NCBI RefSeq assembly: GCF_020510705.1
Contig: NZ_CP075184.1
Coordinates: forward strand, 1,550,001 to 1,614,000
Length of the DNA: 64,000 nucleotides
Origin: Acidovorax radicis
GTDB lineage: Bacteria > Pseudomonadota > Gammaproteobacteria > Burkholderiales > Burkholderiaceae_C
Direction of reading: 5' to 3'
This document shows, in pieces, positions 44,041 to 53,170 of the stretch. The number at the start of each line of letters is the position of its first letter. Positions within the stretch are counted from its first letter, which is position 1. Both the position numbers and the translations under genes were made by a program. The notes under the pieces are model-generated. The model worked only from the letters and a program-made list of their open reading frames with translations, did not search any database and was not told the origin of the DNA.

Positions 44041-45795
44041 ATGTGTGGAATTGCGGGTGTGGTCAATGCTGCGGGGGTGACGAAAGACGACGTCTGGAAG
44101 ATGATCGACTGCATCAAATACCGCGGAGTTGACGAGCAGGGGGTCGAAGATCTGGGCGGTGCGGTTCTGGGGCATGTGCGCCTTGCGGTGGTAGATCCTG
44201 AAAACGGCATGCAGCCCATGTCGAGCACTGATGGCAAGGTATGGGTCGTCTTTAATGGCGAGATCTTCAACTTCATCGAATTGCGCGAACAGCTCAAGGC
44301 CAGGGGTTACAAGTTCAAGTCGCGTTGTGACACCGAGGTGCTGGTGCATTTGTGGTGTGAAAAGGGTGAAAAGATGCTCGACGATCTTGTCGGCATGTTT
44401 GCCTTTTTCATCTGGGACCAGCGAACACAGACCGGCATGTTGGCCCGCGATCGCCAGGGTATCAAGCCCTGCTTTTATGCGCCGTATCAAGGTGGTATTA
44501 CATTTGCCAGCGAGATGAAGGCCATCCTTGCGCTGCCGAAGTTTGAGCGCAAGGTGAATGAAGCGGCTTTGGGCAACGTGTTCACTTTCAACTACTGTCC
44601 ACCACCAGAGACCTGCTTTGAAGGTATCCGCCACCTGATGCCTGGCACCTTCATGCGCTTTAGCAACGGAAGTTGTTCCGAGCCCGTGCGCTACTGGAGC
44701 TGGCCACTCGACGGCGAGCGGGTTGACGCGTCGCAGGACGATCTGGAACGTGCCCTGGACGAAGCCGTCAAACTGCAGATGCGGTTTGATGTGGATGGAG
44801 GCCTCTTTTTATCGGGAGGGGTGGATTCGGCGGTCATTGCCAACCGGTTGGTTCCTCAATGGAATCGGCCCCAGCTGGATGCCTTTGGCCTGCGCATCGA
44901 GGACAAGGGGTTTTCTGAGTACGCCTACGCCGAACGCGTGGCGGCAGACCTGAATATCAACCTGAGCGCGCTGGATATCCAGCCTTCTGACATTCCGGAG
45001 ATTGCGCGCTCGGTGGTCAAGCACGCGGAGCAACCACACGGGGATTTTTCCTTCTTCCTGTTCTACCTGCTGTCGCGCAAGGCGCACGAGATGGGCAAGA
45101 TTGTCATGTTCACCGGAGATGGCCCCGACGAGGTCATGCTGGGCTTTCGCCATAACGAGCAGTTCTTCTTGGAGATGACGCGTGCCAATTTTTCGATGCG
45201 TAGCTATTTCGACCTTATCAGTTACAGCACCGAAAAAGACCGCAAGCGCATGATGAGCCCGTCTTTTCTGCCCCATACCGAAGGCGCGCTCGAAAAGTTT
45301 ATGAGCATCATCGAGCCATTTCGTGACCTGGAACCGATGGAGCAAGTGGCCGCCTATGAGTTGACGTCGCTCATGCCCGGTAACAACACAGTCAAGGGTG
45401 ATCGCATGGGCGCTTGCTGGTCTATTGAAGGGCGGGCGCCTTTCCTGGACCATCGGGTGAGCGAGTTGTTCGCACGCTTGCCCATCACCTCCAAGTTCTA
45501 TCAAGGTGCTGGTAAACACTTCCTCAAGAAAGCGGCAGAGAGCTACTACGACCGCGATTTTGTGTTCCGACCCAAGACCATGCCAACGCTGCCCATCGGC
45601 GAATGGATCAAAGGTCCACTCTATCAATGGGCGCGGGAGGTCCTTGCTCTGCCGGATGGCGGGCGTTTTGACCGTAATGAACTGCAGGTCATGCTGGAGG
45701 AGCACCGCAGTGGTCTGCACAACCACACCAAGCAACTGCGCACCGTGCTTATGGCCAAGCTCTGGCTGCAAGAGTTCTTCCGGGAAAACGTTTAA
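44041..45795 (+). CDS. Asparagine-synthetase-type glutamine amidotransferase
   Basis: 584 aa. The N-terminal Ntn-type glutaminase starts MCGIAGVV (nucleophile Cys2) and keeps Arg48, NGE (72-74) and Asp97 for glutamine binding. The C-terminal synthetase domain has the PP-loop SGGVDSA (258-264), GDGPDEVMLGF and WSIEGRAPFLDHRVSE. It transfers glutamine nitrogen to an adenylated carboxylate. The substrate need not be aspartate; AsnB-like enzymes in glycan and peptide loci amidate other acids. The usual RHRGPD stretch reads KYRGVD. It lies 9 bp after subunit 2. Confidence 0.88.
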   Translation: MCGIAGVVNAAGVTKDDVWKMIDCIKYRGVDEQGVEDLGGAVLGHVRLAVVDPENGMQPMSSTDGKVWVVFNGEIFNFIELREQLKARGYKFKSRCDTEVLVHLWCEKGEKMLDDLVGMFAFFIWDQRTQTGMLARDRQGIKPCFYAPYQGGITFASEMKAILALPKFERKVNEAALGNVFTFNYCPPPETCFEGIRHLMPGTFMRFSNGSCSEPVRYWSWPLDGERVDASQDDLERALDEAVKLQMRFDVDGGLFLSGGVDSAVIANRLVPQWNRPQLDAFGLRIEDKGFSEYAYAERVAADLNINLSALDIQPSDIPEIARSVVKHAEQPHGDFSFFLFYLLSRKAHEMGKIVMFTGDGPDEVMLGFRHNEQFFLEMTRANFSMRSYFDLISYSTEKDRKRMMSPSFLPHTEGALEKFMSIIEPFRDLEPMEQVAAYELTSLMPGNNTVKGDRMGACWSIEGRAPFLDHRVSELFARLPITSKFYQGAGKHFLKKAAESYYDRDFVFRPKTMPTLPIGEWIKGPLYQWAREVLALPDGGRFDRNELQVMLEEHRSGLHNHTKQLRTVLMAKLWLQEFFRENV

Positions 45796-45822
45796 GAATC
45801 ATCAGGCGGAGACATCAGGACC

Positions 45823-47130
45823 ATGGCCGAATTTGATTACTATCTCGCGCAGTTCGTGGATATCCACGGCAGGCCCAAGGCAAAGCTGGTGCCAGGCAAG
45901 CACAAAGAGATGATTTTTGGTGCAGGCGCAGGTTTTGCTGGGTTCGCGATTGCCGGCATGGGCATGGGGCCGCATGGGCGGGAGTTTATGGCCATCGGCG
46001 ACCGTGATTCGATTCGCCCCGTGCCCTGGATGACATCAACGGCCAGCGTCACCTGTGATGGGCATGTGGATGGCAAGCCCCATGCATTCGACTCACGGGT
46101 GATCGCCAAGAAGGCTTTGGCCGATTTTCGTGAAGCGACCGGATTAGAGTTTTTCACGGGCCTGGAGCCGGAGTTCTTTCTGCTCAAACCAGGGGCAATG
46201 GCTGGTAGCTGGGTTGTTGCAACTGAATCGGAGTCGCTGGACAAACCATGCTATGACTTCCGTCATCTGTCATCGGTATCTGACTTCCTCATGGAGCTGC
46301 GTTCCGCATTGGGCAGTGCTGGTATCGACGTCTACCAGATCGACCATGAAGACGCCAACGGCCAGTTCGAGATGAACTTCACCTACGCTGATGGCCTGCG
46401 AACGGCGGATAACCTCATTTATTTCAAGATGGCGTCGCAGGCGATCGCTAGGAAGCATGGCCTGCTGTGCTCTTTCATGCCCAAGCCGTTTGCCGAGCGC
46501 TCGGGCAGCGGCCTCCATATGCACATGTCGGCTGGCAAGCAGTTTGGTGATAACGCTTTCGAGGATGCATCCGACCCGCGCGGCATGGACTTGTCGCAAA
46601 TGGCGTACCACTTTCTGGGCGGGCTGATTGCGCACGCGCCGGGCCTTACCGCCATCGCCGCGCCTTGTGTTAATTCCTACCGTCGCTTGGTATCGCGCGG
46701 CTCGCGCTCGGGCGCAACCTGGGCTCCGATCAATATCGCTTGGGGAGACAACAACCGCACAGCCTTTGTGCGCATCCCCGGGGGGCGACTTGAGTTGCGG
46801 GTGCCGGACGCATCGGCCAACCCGTACTTGCTGACTGCTGCCATTCTTCATGCCGGCCTGGATGGCATACAGCGAAAGCTCGACCCGGGCCAGCCATGCA
46901 ATGAGAACCTCTACCAGCTCAGTCTGGCCGAACTTACTGCACGCGACATCAAACGCCTACCCGTAAGCTTGCCCGATGCACTCGACGCGCTGGAGGCTGA
47001 CCAAACGCTTTGTGAAGGCTTGGGCGCTGACTTTGTCGCAGCGTTCACCGAGATCAAGCGTGCTGAGTGCGATGAACTGCTTCTCTCGGTACCGCCTGCG
47101 GAGTTTCGGCGCTATGTGGATTTCTTCTGA
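45823..47130 (+). CDS. Type III glutamine-synthetase-like / gamma-glutamylamide ligase
   Basis: 435 aa glutamine-synthetase fold. N-terminal beta-grasp: VDIHGRPKAKLVPGKHK. Catalytic parts: GLEPEFFLL (metal Glu pair), DANGQFEMNF, GSGLHMHMS (His), RRLVSRGSRSGATW, NNRTAFVRIPGG and ELRVPDASANPY. Length and sequence fit the GlnT (GSIII-like) and gamma-glutamylmethylamide synthetase branch rather than housekeeping GlnA. It joins an amine or ammonia to a glutamate-type carboxylate using ATP; the amine may come from the decarboxylase genes upstream (inference). The stop overlaps the next ATG by one base. Confidence 0.85.
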   Translation: MAEFDYYLAQFVDIHGRPKAKLVPGKHKEMIFGAGAGFAGFAIAGMGMGPHGREFMAIGDRDSIRPVPWMTSTASVTCDGHVDGKPHAFDSRVIAKKALADFREATGLEFFTGLEPEFFLLKPGAMAGSWVVATESESLDKPCYDFRHLSSVSDFLMELRSALGSAGIDVYQIDHEDANGQFEMNFTYADGLRTADNLIYFKMASQAIARKHGLLCSFMPKPFAERSGSGLHMHMSAGKQFGDNAFEDASDPRGMDLSQMAYHFLGGLIAHAPGLTAIAAPCVNSYRRLVSRGSRSGATWAPINIAWGDNNRTAFVRIPGGRLELRVPDASANPYLLTAAILHAGLDGIQRKLDPGQPCNENLYQLSLAELTARDIKRLPVSLPDALDALEADQTLCEGLGADFVAAFTEIKRAECDELLLSVPPAEFRRYVDFF

Positions 47131-48386
47131 TGGGCTTCCCTGTAACCTTGCATAGGGATGGTGTTCTTTTCGTCACTTACGGCAACGGCCACATCGCCAA
47201 GGTGGCTCCAGTAGTCAAGGCGCTGGAGGCGTGCGGAGTGCGCTGCTGGGTCCTAGCGCTGACGCTGGGCTTTATGCAGGCCCGTAGGATAGGACTTCAA
47301 CCCGTGGGTTACAAGGATTTCATGCATCTCGTCGACGCTGGCAAGGCGCTTGACTACGGCCGCAAGCTCTGGCCCGAAAACCAGCACCCTGATGTTGATG
47401 AGTTCGAGAGCATCTGTTATTTAGGCGTTAACTACCTCGACTGGGTAGAAATGTACGGTGAGAAAAAGGCGGAGCAGCTGTACGCGAAGGGGGGGCGGCG
47501 GAGCTTCTTGCCGCTGCTGTTCATGGGGCGGCTTATCGGATCACTGAACCCCGCCGTGGTCGTTAGCACGAGCTCGCCACGGTCGGAGCAGGCGGCCATC
47601 GAGGCGGCGGTGATGCGGCGGGTGCCGAGCCTGACCATGCTCGACGTATTCGCCAACCCGCATGACACCTATCTGCGTCACAAGGTCTATGCCGATCGCA
47701 TCACAGCGCCATCTCACTTGGCGGCGCGCCAGTTGCACGACGCCGGTATAGACCATGGGCGCGTGCGGGTGACGGGCTGCCCGGCCTATGACTATCTCCA
47801 GGATCCTGCAGGCCCGGCCGAGGGTGTGGCCTTTCGGCAGATGCACGGCTGGGAAGGAAAACACATAGTGCTGTGGTGCGGTTCGTTAGAGTTGCCTTCG
47901 CCGCCAGCTTTGCCTGAGTATGCCGGCCCGGGCCTTTGCGTGCTGGTGGAGCAGCGGCTGCGGCAGTGGTTGCGCTCACGCCCGGACGTTGCCCTCATCG
48001 TGCGCTACCACCCCACGCAGTACCACCTGTTTCCCGACCAAGGTTCGCAAGAGCGGGTGTACGTGAGTAACTCAGCGCAGGATGGTCTTGGCCCGCAACT
48101 GCATGCCGCTGACACGGTGCTGGTGCAGACCAGCACCGTGGGGTTCGAAGCGGCCTTGCTTGGCAAACGCGTGTTGAATCTCGCGTTCTCGCCAACGGTC
48201 ATTCACACTGAATACGACTTTTCCAAGCTGGGTCTAGCGCAGTCTGTTCCCACGCTGGATGCTTTGGAGGCTGAGCTCGATCAGCCGAACCAGGAATTCG
48301 AAGACATCGGGAGTCGCCCGCCAGCAGGGGCAGCAACACCACGCGTAGTGGACGAGATACTCGCCATTGCGCGCGGACGTGACTGA
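47130..48386 (+). CDS. GT-B-like glycosyltransferase/capsule biosynthesis protein
   Basis: 418 aa with two Rossmann-like halves. N-terminal: LFVTYGNGHIAKVAPVVKAL and VVVSTSSPRSEQAAIEAA. C-terminal: KHIVLWCGSLELPSPP, VALIVRYHPTQYHLFP and HAADTVLVQTSTVGFEAALLGKRVLNL, the pattern of UDP-GlcNAc 2-epimerase-like and CDP-glycerol-transferase-like folds. It probably transfers a sugar or nonulosonic acid. It is the last gene of the + arm; only 6 bp separate its stop from that of the convergent methyltransferase. Confidence 0.65.
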   Translation: MGFPVTLHRDGVLFVTYGNGHIAKVAPVVKALEACGVRCWVLALTLGFMQARRIGLQPVGYKDFMHLVDAGKALDYGRKLWPENQHPDVDEFESICYLGVNYLDWVEMYGEKKAEQLYAKGGRRSFLPLLFMGRLIGSLNPAVVVSTSSPRSEQAAIEAAVMRRVPSLTMLDVFANPHDTYLRHKVYADRITAPSHLAARQLHDAGIDHGRVRVTGCPAYDYLQDPAGPAEGVAFRQMHGWEGKHIVLWCGSLELPSPPALPEYAGPGLCVLVEQRLRQWLRSRPDVALIVRYHPTQYHLFPDQGSQERVYVSNSAQDGLGPQLHAADTVLVQTSTVGFEAALLGKRVLNLAFSPTVIHTEYDFSKLGLAQSVPTLDALEAELDQPNQEFEDIGSRPPAGAATPRVVDEILAIARGRD

Positions 48387-48392
48387 GCGGTA

Positions 48393-48995
48393 TCAGGGCG
48401 CAACGCGCCATAGTGAAATGTTGCGCGCCGGGTCTCGAAAAAGGCACTGGAGCCCGAGCTGCGCGAGCGTGTCGCGCTGCACATCATTGGCGTAGGCAAT
48501 GAGGCTGCCATGCGCACGCAGGCGCTCGAGGTTGCGGTGCGCAAATTGGCGCAGCACCACAGCGTCGAAAGGGTTGAATAGGAATACGAGGCACGCTTGC
48601 GCGGGCAGGTCGTATTCACAGGCATCGGCCAACAGCAAGATGATGTTGCGACGACCTGCACGTTCGCAATTAATTCGCGCCTCGTGCACCAGATCGGCCG
48701 AATATTCCACGCCGATCACCTTTGCAAAAAGCGGCGACGCGTAGATGCAGGCTTTGCCTTTGCCTGCGCCCACGTCTACGAAAACCTGGAGTTCAGCGTG
48801 GCGGCGGGCGGCGCGAATTAGCACGCGCAGGTTGCGCGTCCATACGGCTTGATAGCTGGTTGCATGGGCCACGGTGGCGGTTTCCGCAGGCACGGCCGCG
48901 CGGTCGGCCGCGCGGTGCCGGGTGTCGATTCCGTGGCGCAGGTCGAACAGCCGATCTTCCAGCGAGAACCAGGCACGCTTTAGTTTTTCGATCAT
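48393..48995 (-). CDS. SAM-dependent methyltransferase
   Basis: 200 aa. Class I Rossmann motif LQVFVDVGAGKGKACIYASP, then VIGVEYSADLVHEARINCE (acidic ribose-binding residue), LLLADACEYDLP and VFLFNPFDAVVLRQF. The substrate is unknown; given its place it may methylate the glycan or nucleotide sugar. The ATG at 48995 overlaps the stop of the upstream GT-B gene. The longer upstream frame lies inside that gene and is rejected. Confidence 0.8.
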   Translation of the reverse strand: MIEKLKRAWFSLEDRLFDLRHGIDTRHRAADRAAVPAETATVAHATSYQAVWTRNLRVLIRAARRHAELQVFVDVGAGKGKACIYASPLFAKVIGVEYSADLVHEARINCERAGRRNIILLLADACEYDLPAQACLVFLFNPFDAVVLRQFAHRNLERLRAHGSLIAYANDVQRDTLAQLGLQCLFRDPARNISLWRVAP

Positions 48996-49906
48996 ACTGC
49001 TCCCGCTGCGGCCATGGATTGCAAGTGAACGATCTGCGGCTGCGGCAGCATACACGGTCGTCCGCCAGGTGGAATGCAGCACAGCACCTGCCGGCCTGCG
49101 ATGAGTCCCACAATCATGGCCATGGTGTTGCAGCCGACGACCCAGTCGCTGGCTGCGATGTCGTCGAACAGGTCATGTCCTTGTGACAGGCGCACTGTGT
49201 GCGGGTGTTTTTTCATGACTTCGTCGTAGTTGGCTGGGTCTTCTGCTGGGTGCTGGCGAACGACAACCTGCGCTACCGGTGCGCCCAGTGTGTCTAGGTG
49301 ATCGAGCAGGTAGGCCAGCGCCTGCTGCTGGGTGTAGCCCCAATGCAAAGGGTCCCCATGCGCGCGCAGCGCATGCTCGCGGATCGCCTCGCCGACGAAC
49401 AGTACCGAGAGGCTCTGCGGGGCACCGGGAGGGCGTTGCTTGGCGAACCCCTGGCGGATGTCGTCGAAATAGGCATTACCAACGTCTGTGACGGGTAGCC
49501 CAGGGAAAGCCTGGCTCGCCAGGTCCCGGGCGATCTCGTCACCAACCCAGATCTCGTCAGGAAGAACCAACTCGCCCCGACAGATGAACCGCTCGCGGTA
49601 GTTGATCCAATGATCCAGGAAGGCCACGGAGCGCTTGCCTTGTGCACGGGCTAGGGCGATTGCATCGGTCTCCAGCGTTGACTGCCAGCCGGTGCCACAG
49701 AGCACCGACGACGACATGGCGATTGCTTCATCCAGCAGCAGGTTTTCCGTCATGCCGAGCTTGGCGGCGAAGATTTGCCGCGCCGGGCCTTCCAGCACGA
49801 AAACATGCTGGTGTAGATTGGCCGCGCGTTCACGGCGCACCAAGCTGCTGAGAATTTCTGCACCTCCGGCGTCATGGGCCACGACGGCCACGCACTCGGC
49901 ACTCAT
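48992..49906 (-). CDS. GT-B-fold protein of the pseudaminic acid locus
   Basis: 304 aa. Starts VAVVAHDAGGAEILSSLVRR; then VLCGTGWQSTLETDAIALAR, KRSVAFLDHWINYRERF, VVVRQHPAEDP and DIAASDWVVGCNTMAMIVGL, a two-domain fold like nonulosonate transferases and UDP-sugar epimerases. A role as a pseudaminyl transferase is possible but not shown. Overlaps both neighbours by 4 bp. Confidence 0.55.
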   Translation of the reverse strand: MSAECVAVVAHDAGGAEILSSLVRRERAANLHQHVFVLEGPARQIFAAKLGMTENLLLDEAIAMSSSVLCGTGWQSTLETDAIALARAQGKRSVAFLDHWINYRERFICRGELVLPDEIWVGDEIARDLASQAFPGLPVTDVGNAYFDDIRQGFAKQRPPGAPQSLSVLFVGEAIREHALRAHGDPLHWGYTQQQALAYLLDHLDTLGAPVAQVVVRQHPAEDPANYDEVMKKHPHTVRLSQGHDLFDDIAASDWVVGCNTMAMIVGLIAGRQVLCCIPPGGRPCMLPQPQIVHLQSMAAAGAV

Positions 49907-50874
49907 GACGCGCGGGTTCCGTTGGCCGCGTAGCCCAACTCGAAGTACAGCTGCAGCCGGGCGTTGAAACTGAGCTTGAAGTCGCCGCGTGCCGGGGAGT
50001 TGACGCCCACGAAATCCAGCTCGTCCAGGCCGCGTCGCTTCGCCTCAAGGATGCTGTCAAACATCAATCGGGTCGATGCGCCCGTGTTGCGCAAGGCCGG
50101 GTCGTTGGCCGCAAAAAGGTAGTAGGCGCGCTTGCTGTCGTAGACGAAGAGGTTCATCGCGCCGACACCGTCTGCAGTGGTGCACGCCGACAGCCGGCCG
50201 TAGCCGTAGCGGATGGCGCTGGTGGCGATGCTGCGAACCAGTTGTAGGCGCTGCGTCCCTACGTCGATGCCTTGGCGCGAGAACGTGCTGGCGTAGAGCA
50301 CGCTGAAAGCGTCTAGGTCAGCGTGCTCTGAGACCTGCAGGCTGGCCGCCTTGCGTAACTCCTGCCGACGGCAGGCGCGCATTGCCTGCGGGTAGCTCGA
50401 TGCATCCAGCGAGCGCAGGTCGAGCAGTGCCGTGTAGCGCGGCTGGGCTACGAAGTGCGGCGCATCGGCCACGCCGTGGTTGTGCCAAAGAAAGGGGCGA
50501 AGGTCGGCAAACTGCCACGATAGCGGGAGATCGATGCGCTGGTAGCGCGCCGTCAGTTCGTTGACAAGAAATTCGGTGATGCGAAATTCATCGACCACGC
50601 GGCGATGCTGTACTGTCGATATTTTTGGCAAAAAGAGGATGCCCTGATAAGGCGTGAAGGGGTAGCGGACCACTTGGCCTGCGTCATCTTCGAGCAGCGG
50701 CAGCAGCGCTACGACCTGGGTGTTGGCCATCACGGCGAAGAGTCGGAAACGGGCATTTAGCGATTGCAGAAAGGTTGACTTGCAAAACACCGTTCCTTGA
50801 GGACTCTGCTCGACCCAGGCATCCCACGCGGTCAGATCGTCGGTTTCTGCGAGTTGCAGCGCGCCGGCCTTCAT
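49903..50874 (-). CDS. FemAB/GNAT-like acyl- or aminoacyltransferase
   Basis: 323 aa. N-terminal FemAB-type half: WDAWVEQSPQGTVFCKSTFL and VVALLPLLEDD. C-terminal GNAT half: ACRRQELRKAASLQVSEH, DAFSVLYASTF, GAMNLFVYDSKRAYYLFAANDP and ASTRLMFDSILEAKRRGLDELDF. Such proteins transfer acyl groups or aminoacyl groups (from tRNA). ATG at 50874 overlaps the aminotransferase stop. Its substrate might be the amino sugar made by the neighbouring DegT enzyme (inference). Confidence 0.7.
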   Translation of the reverse strand: MKAGALQLAETDDLTAWDAWVEQSPQGTVFCKSTFLQSLNARFRLFAVMANTQVVALLPLLEDDAGQVVRYPFTPYQGILFLPKISTVQHRRVVDEFRITEFLVNELTARYQRIDLPLSWQFADLRPFLWHNHGVADAPHFVAQPRYTALLDLRSLDASSYPQAMRACRRQELRKAASLQVSEHADLDAFSVLYASTFSRQGIDVGTQRLQLVRSIATSAIRYGYGRLSACTTADGVGAMNLFVYDSKRAYYLFAANDPALRNTGASTRLMFDSILEAKRRGLDELDFVGVNSPARGDFKLSFNARLQLYFELGYAANGTRAS

Positions 50875-52181
50875 GCTGTCGTGGACGATGCAGGTGCCAG
50901 GGTCTTCAGTGTGTCGAGTTGCGACCACACCTTGCGGAACGCCATCACCACTTGCGCGATGTCAGCCGGCGTGAACTCGCAAATGCACAGCGCCAGCCCC
51001 AGAAAGCTCTGCGAATGCAGTTCCTCGGCCACCGGGCAGGTACCGGGGCCGTAGGTCACTTGGCGGGATGCGTGCGGTGATGTCCATGGAAAGCCTTGCG
51101 TGCCGTAGGCGATGCGGTTGCGGAATGCGGGCAGTAGGTGGATGTTCTGGTAGCCCGCCATGACGCCAGGCACGCCCTCGGCGCGCAGGGCTTCCACGAG
51201 GCGGTCGCGGCCCACGCCCAGGCCCTGGGTGTCCAGCGTCATGCCATAAACGTAGTAGGCATGTGTGCAGCCCGGCGATACCACCGGCGTTTGCAGGTGG
51301 GCCAGGCCGCGCAGGCCATCGTTCAGTTGTTTGGCGGCCAGTTGGCGGCTGGCGACGCGGCCGGCGAGCTTGCGCAATTGTCCAGACGCGATGGCTGCCT
51401 CGATCTCGCCCATGCGGAAGTTGTGCCCCAGCATGTTGCACAGCTGGGCGGGATCATCGCTGTTAACGACGGCCTCGGCGTGGTTGCGGATCAGGCGCAT
51501 GCGGCGCGCCAAGTCGTCGTCATGGGTGACGATGACGCCGCCCTCGCCGCAGTGGATGTGCTTGTGATAGTTGAGGCTGTAGCCGCCGATATCGCCCAGT
51601 GTGCCGGCGAAGTACTCTCCGATCTTGGCGCCTGGGGCCTGGGCTGTGTCGACGACGAGTTTCAGATCATGCCGATTGCACACTGCGCGTAGCGCCGTCA
51701 TGTCGGCCGACTGGCCGAAGATATCGACAGCCACCACGGCGCGCGTGCGTGGCGTGATGCAGCGCTCGACGCTGGCGGGGTCGATGTTGAAGGTGGCTCG
51801 GTCGATGTCCGCAAACACGGGGATGCCGTTCCAGTGCAGGATGCAGGTCGCCGTGGCAGCCATGGTCCAGGGCGTGGTGATGACTTCGTCGCCTGGTTCT
51901 ATGCCGATTGCTCCGACGGCGGCTTCAAGGCCCGAGGTCCAAGAGTTCACTGCGATGGCGTGACGCACGCCGAAGTAGGCTGCGGCATCCGCTTCGAACT
52001 GTTGCACCCTCGGCCCGCCCATGAACGCCGCGCCTGCTGCACCGATGTAGGCCGACAGCACGCCGGTGCGCATGACGTCGGTGACGGCTGCGATGTCGTC
52101 TTCGCCAATGGCCTGGAACGGGGCGAGTTGGTTACTGATGACCGGCTGGCCGCCCAGGAGTGCAAGGGTGTGTGTGCTCAT
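50871..52181 (-). CDS. DegT/DnrJ/EryC1/StrS sugar aminotransferase
   Basis: 436 aa PLP enzyme. Features: AYFGVRHAIAVNSWTSGLEAAV, EPGDEVITTPWTMAATATCI, FADIDRATFNIDP, VVDTAQAPGAKIGEY, and the PLP lysine in SLNYHKHIHCGEGGVIVT. It is not PseC, which is encoded separately at 56756-57934. It probably adds an amino group to a second sugar, with the Gfo/Idh/MocA enzyme upstream making the ketone (inference). ATGA overlaps on both sides. Confidence 0.9.
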   Translation of the reverse strand: MSTHTLALLGGQPVISNQLAPFQAIGEDDIAAVTDVMRTGVLSAYIGAAGAAFMGGPRVQQFEADAAAYFGVRHAIAVNSWTSGLEAAVGAIGIEPGDEVITTPWTMAATATCILHWNGIPVFADIDRATFNIDPASVERCITPRTRAVVAVDIFGQSADMTALRAVCNRHDLKLVVDTAQAPGAKIGEYFAGTLGDIGGYSLNYHKHIHCGEGGVIVTHDDDLARRMRLIRNHAEAVVNSDDPAQLCNMLGHNFRMGEIEAAIASGQLRKLAGRVASRQLAAKQLNDGLRGLAHLQTPVVSPGCTHAYYVYGMTLDTQGLGVGRDRLVEALRAEGVPGVMAGYQNIHLLPAFRNRIAYGTQGFPWTSPHASRQVTYGPGTCPVAEELHSQSFLGLALCICEFTPADIAQVVMAFRKVWSQLDTLKTLAPASSTTA

Positions 52182-53170
52182 GGTTCACTGGTCTGGCGTG
52201 CGAGGTGAAGTAGCTGGTGGCAGACGCGCTGTGCGGCCAATGCGGTGGCGCCGGTGCTGCGTAGAGGCTCGTTGTTCAACAGGGTGTCGTGAATGTTCGA
52301 GACGGCCGCCGCCATCGCGTTGCGGTAGAGGCCGACGGATGTGGCGGCTGCCCCGAGCTTCTTGTATCCAGGAAAAGAGGTGCTGTCGGTTGCCGTGCGT
52401 TGGCGCCAAACGAAGCCGCCTTCTTCCATGGCCAGGATTCCGGTGGATGTGACAATTTCCAGCTCAAACACGGCGTAGTCGCCCGCGTGGGCCGTGCGCA
52501 GGTGCACGGGCACACCGCCAGCGTCAGCCTGTAGCAGGGCGGCAACGCTCGGGTCATCGGGCAGTGCATCGGCGATGGGCGCGAGAGCCGCGACGACGGT
52601 GAGCGGCCCGATCAGGTAGTGCAACAGATCGATCAGGTGCGAGCCGTTGTTCAATACGCCCTTGTTGTACAGCCCCGAGACCGAGCGCACGGTGCCGAGT
52701 TCGCCTACGGCAAGGCGTTCGTGCAGACTGATGATGTCGGGCGCCCAGCGTCGTGTGTGATTCACGGCTAGCAGCACACCAGCGGCGTCGCATCGGGCAA
52801 CGCAGGCTTCGGTGTCATGCACCTGTGGCGTGACGGGCTTCTCGCAGAACACTAGGCGCGGCCGCAGCGCTAGCGCGGCGTCAACTTGCTGTTTGTGGAT
52901 CGCCGTGGGCGAGCAGATGCTAACCACATCGAAGTGCGCGGAGGCCGATACATCTTCCAGGTGGCGATAGCCCATGGGGATGCGCCAGGTGCGCATGAAG
53001 GCTTCGCGTCGCGCGTCGTTGGGCTCCACGCAGGCGGTGACCGTGAAGCCGCCATGGCGCGCGTAGGCACCGGCGTGCGTAAGTGGCATTGCCGTCGCAT
53101 AAGGGCCGGGGTCGTACCCGCCGGCGATGTTCCCGCAGCCCACTAGTAGGACCGCCAAAGTGTTGCTCAT
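52178..53170 (-). CDS. Gfo/Idh/MocA-family sugar oxidoreductase
   Basis: 330 aa. N-terminal nucleotide fold LLVGCGNIAGGYDPGPYA; the conserved dehydrogenase EKP motif in LVFCEKPVTPQVHD; VNHTRRWAPDIISLHE and GLYNKGVLNNGSHLIDLLHY in the C-terminal substrate domain. It oxidises or reduces a sugar with NAD(P). Paired with DegT aminotransferases in many amino-sugar routes. ATGA overlaps with pseI upstream and the DegT gene downstream. Confidence 0.88.
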   Translation of the reverse strand: MSNTLAVLLVGCGNIAGGYDPGPYATAMPLTHAGAYARHGGFTVTACVEPNDARREAFMRTWRIPMGYRHLEDVSASAHFDVVSICSPTAIHKQQVDAALALRPRLVFCEKPVTPQVHDTEACVARCDAAGVLLAVNHTRRWAPDIISLHERLAVGELGTVRSVSGLYNKGVLNNGSHLIDLLHYLIGPLTVVAALAPIADALPDDPSVAALLQADAGGVPVHLRTAHAGDYAVFELEIVTSTGILAMEEGGFVWRQRTATDSTSFPGYKKLGAAATSVGLYRNAMAAAVSNIHDTLLNNEPLRSTGATALAAQRVCHQLLHLARQTSEP

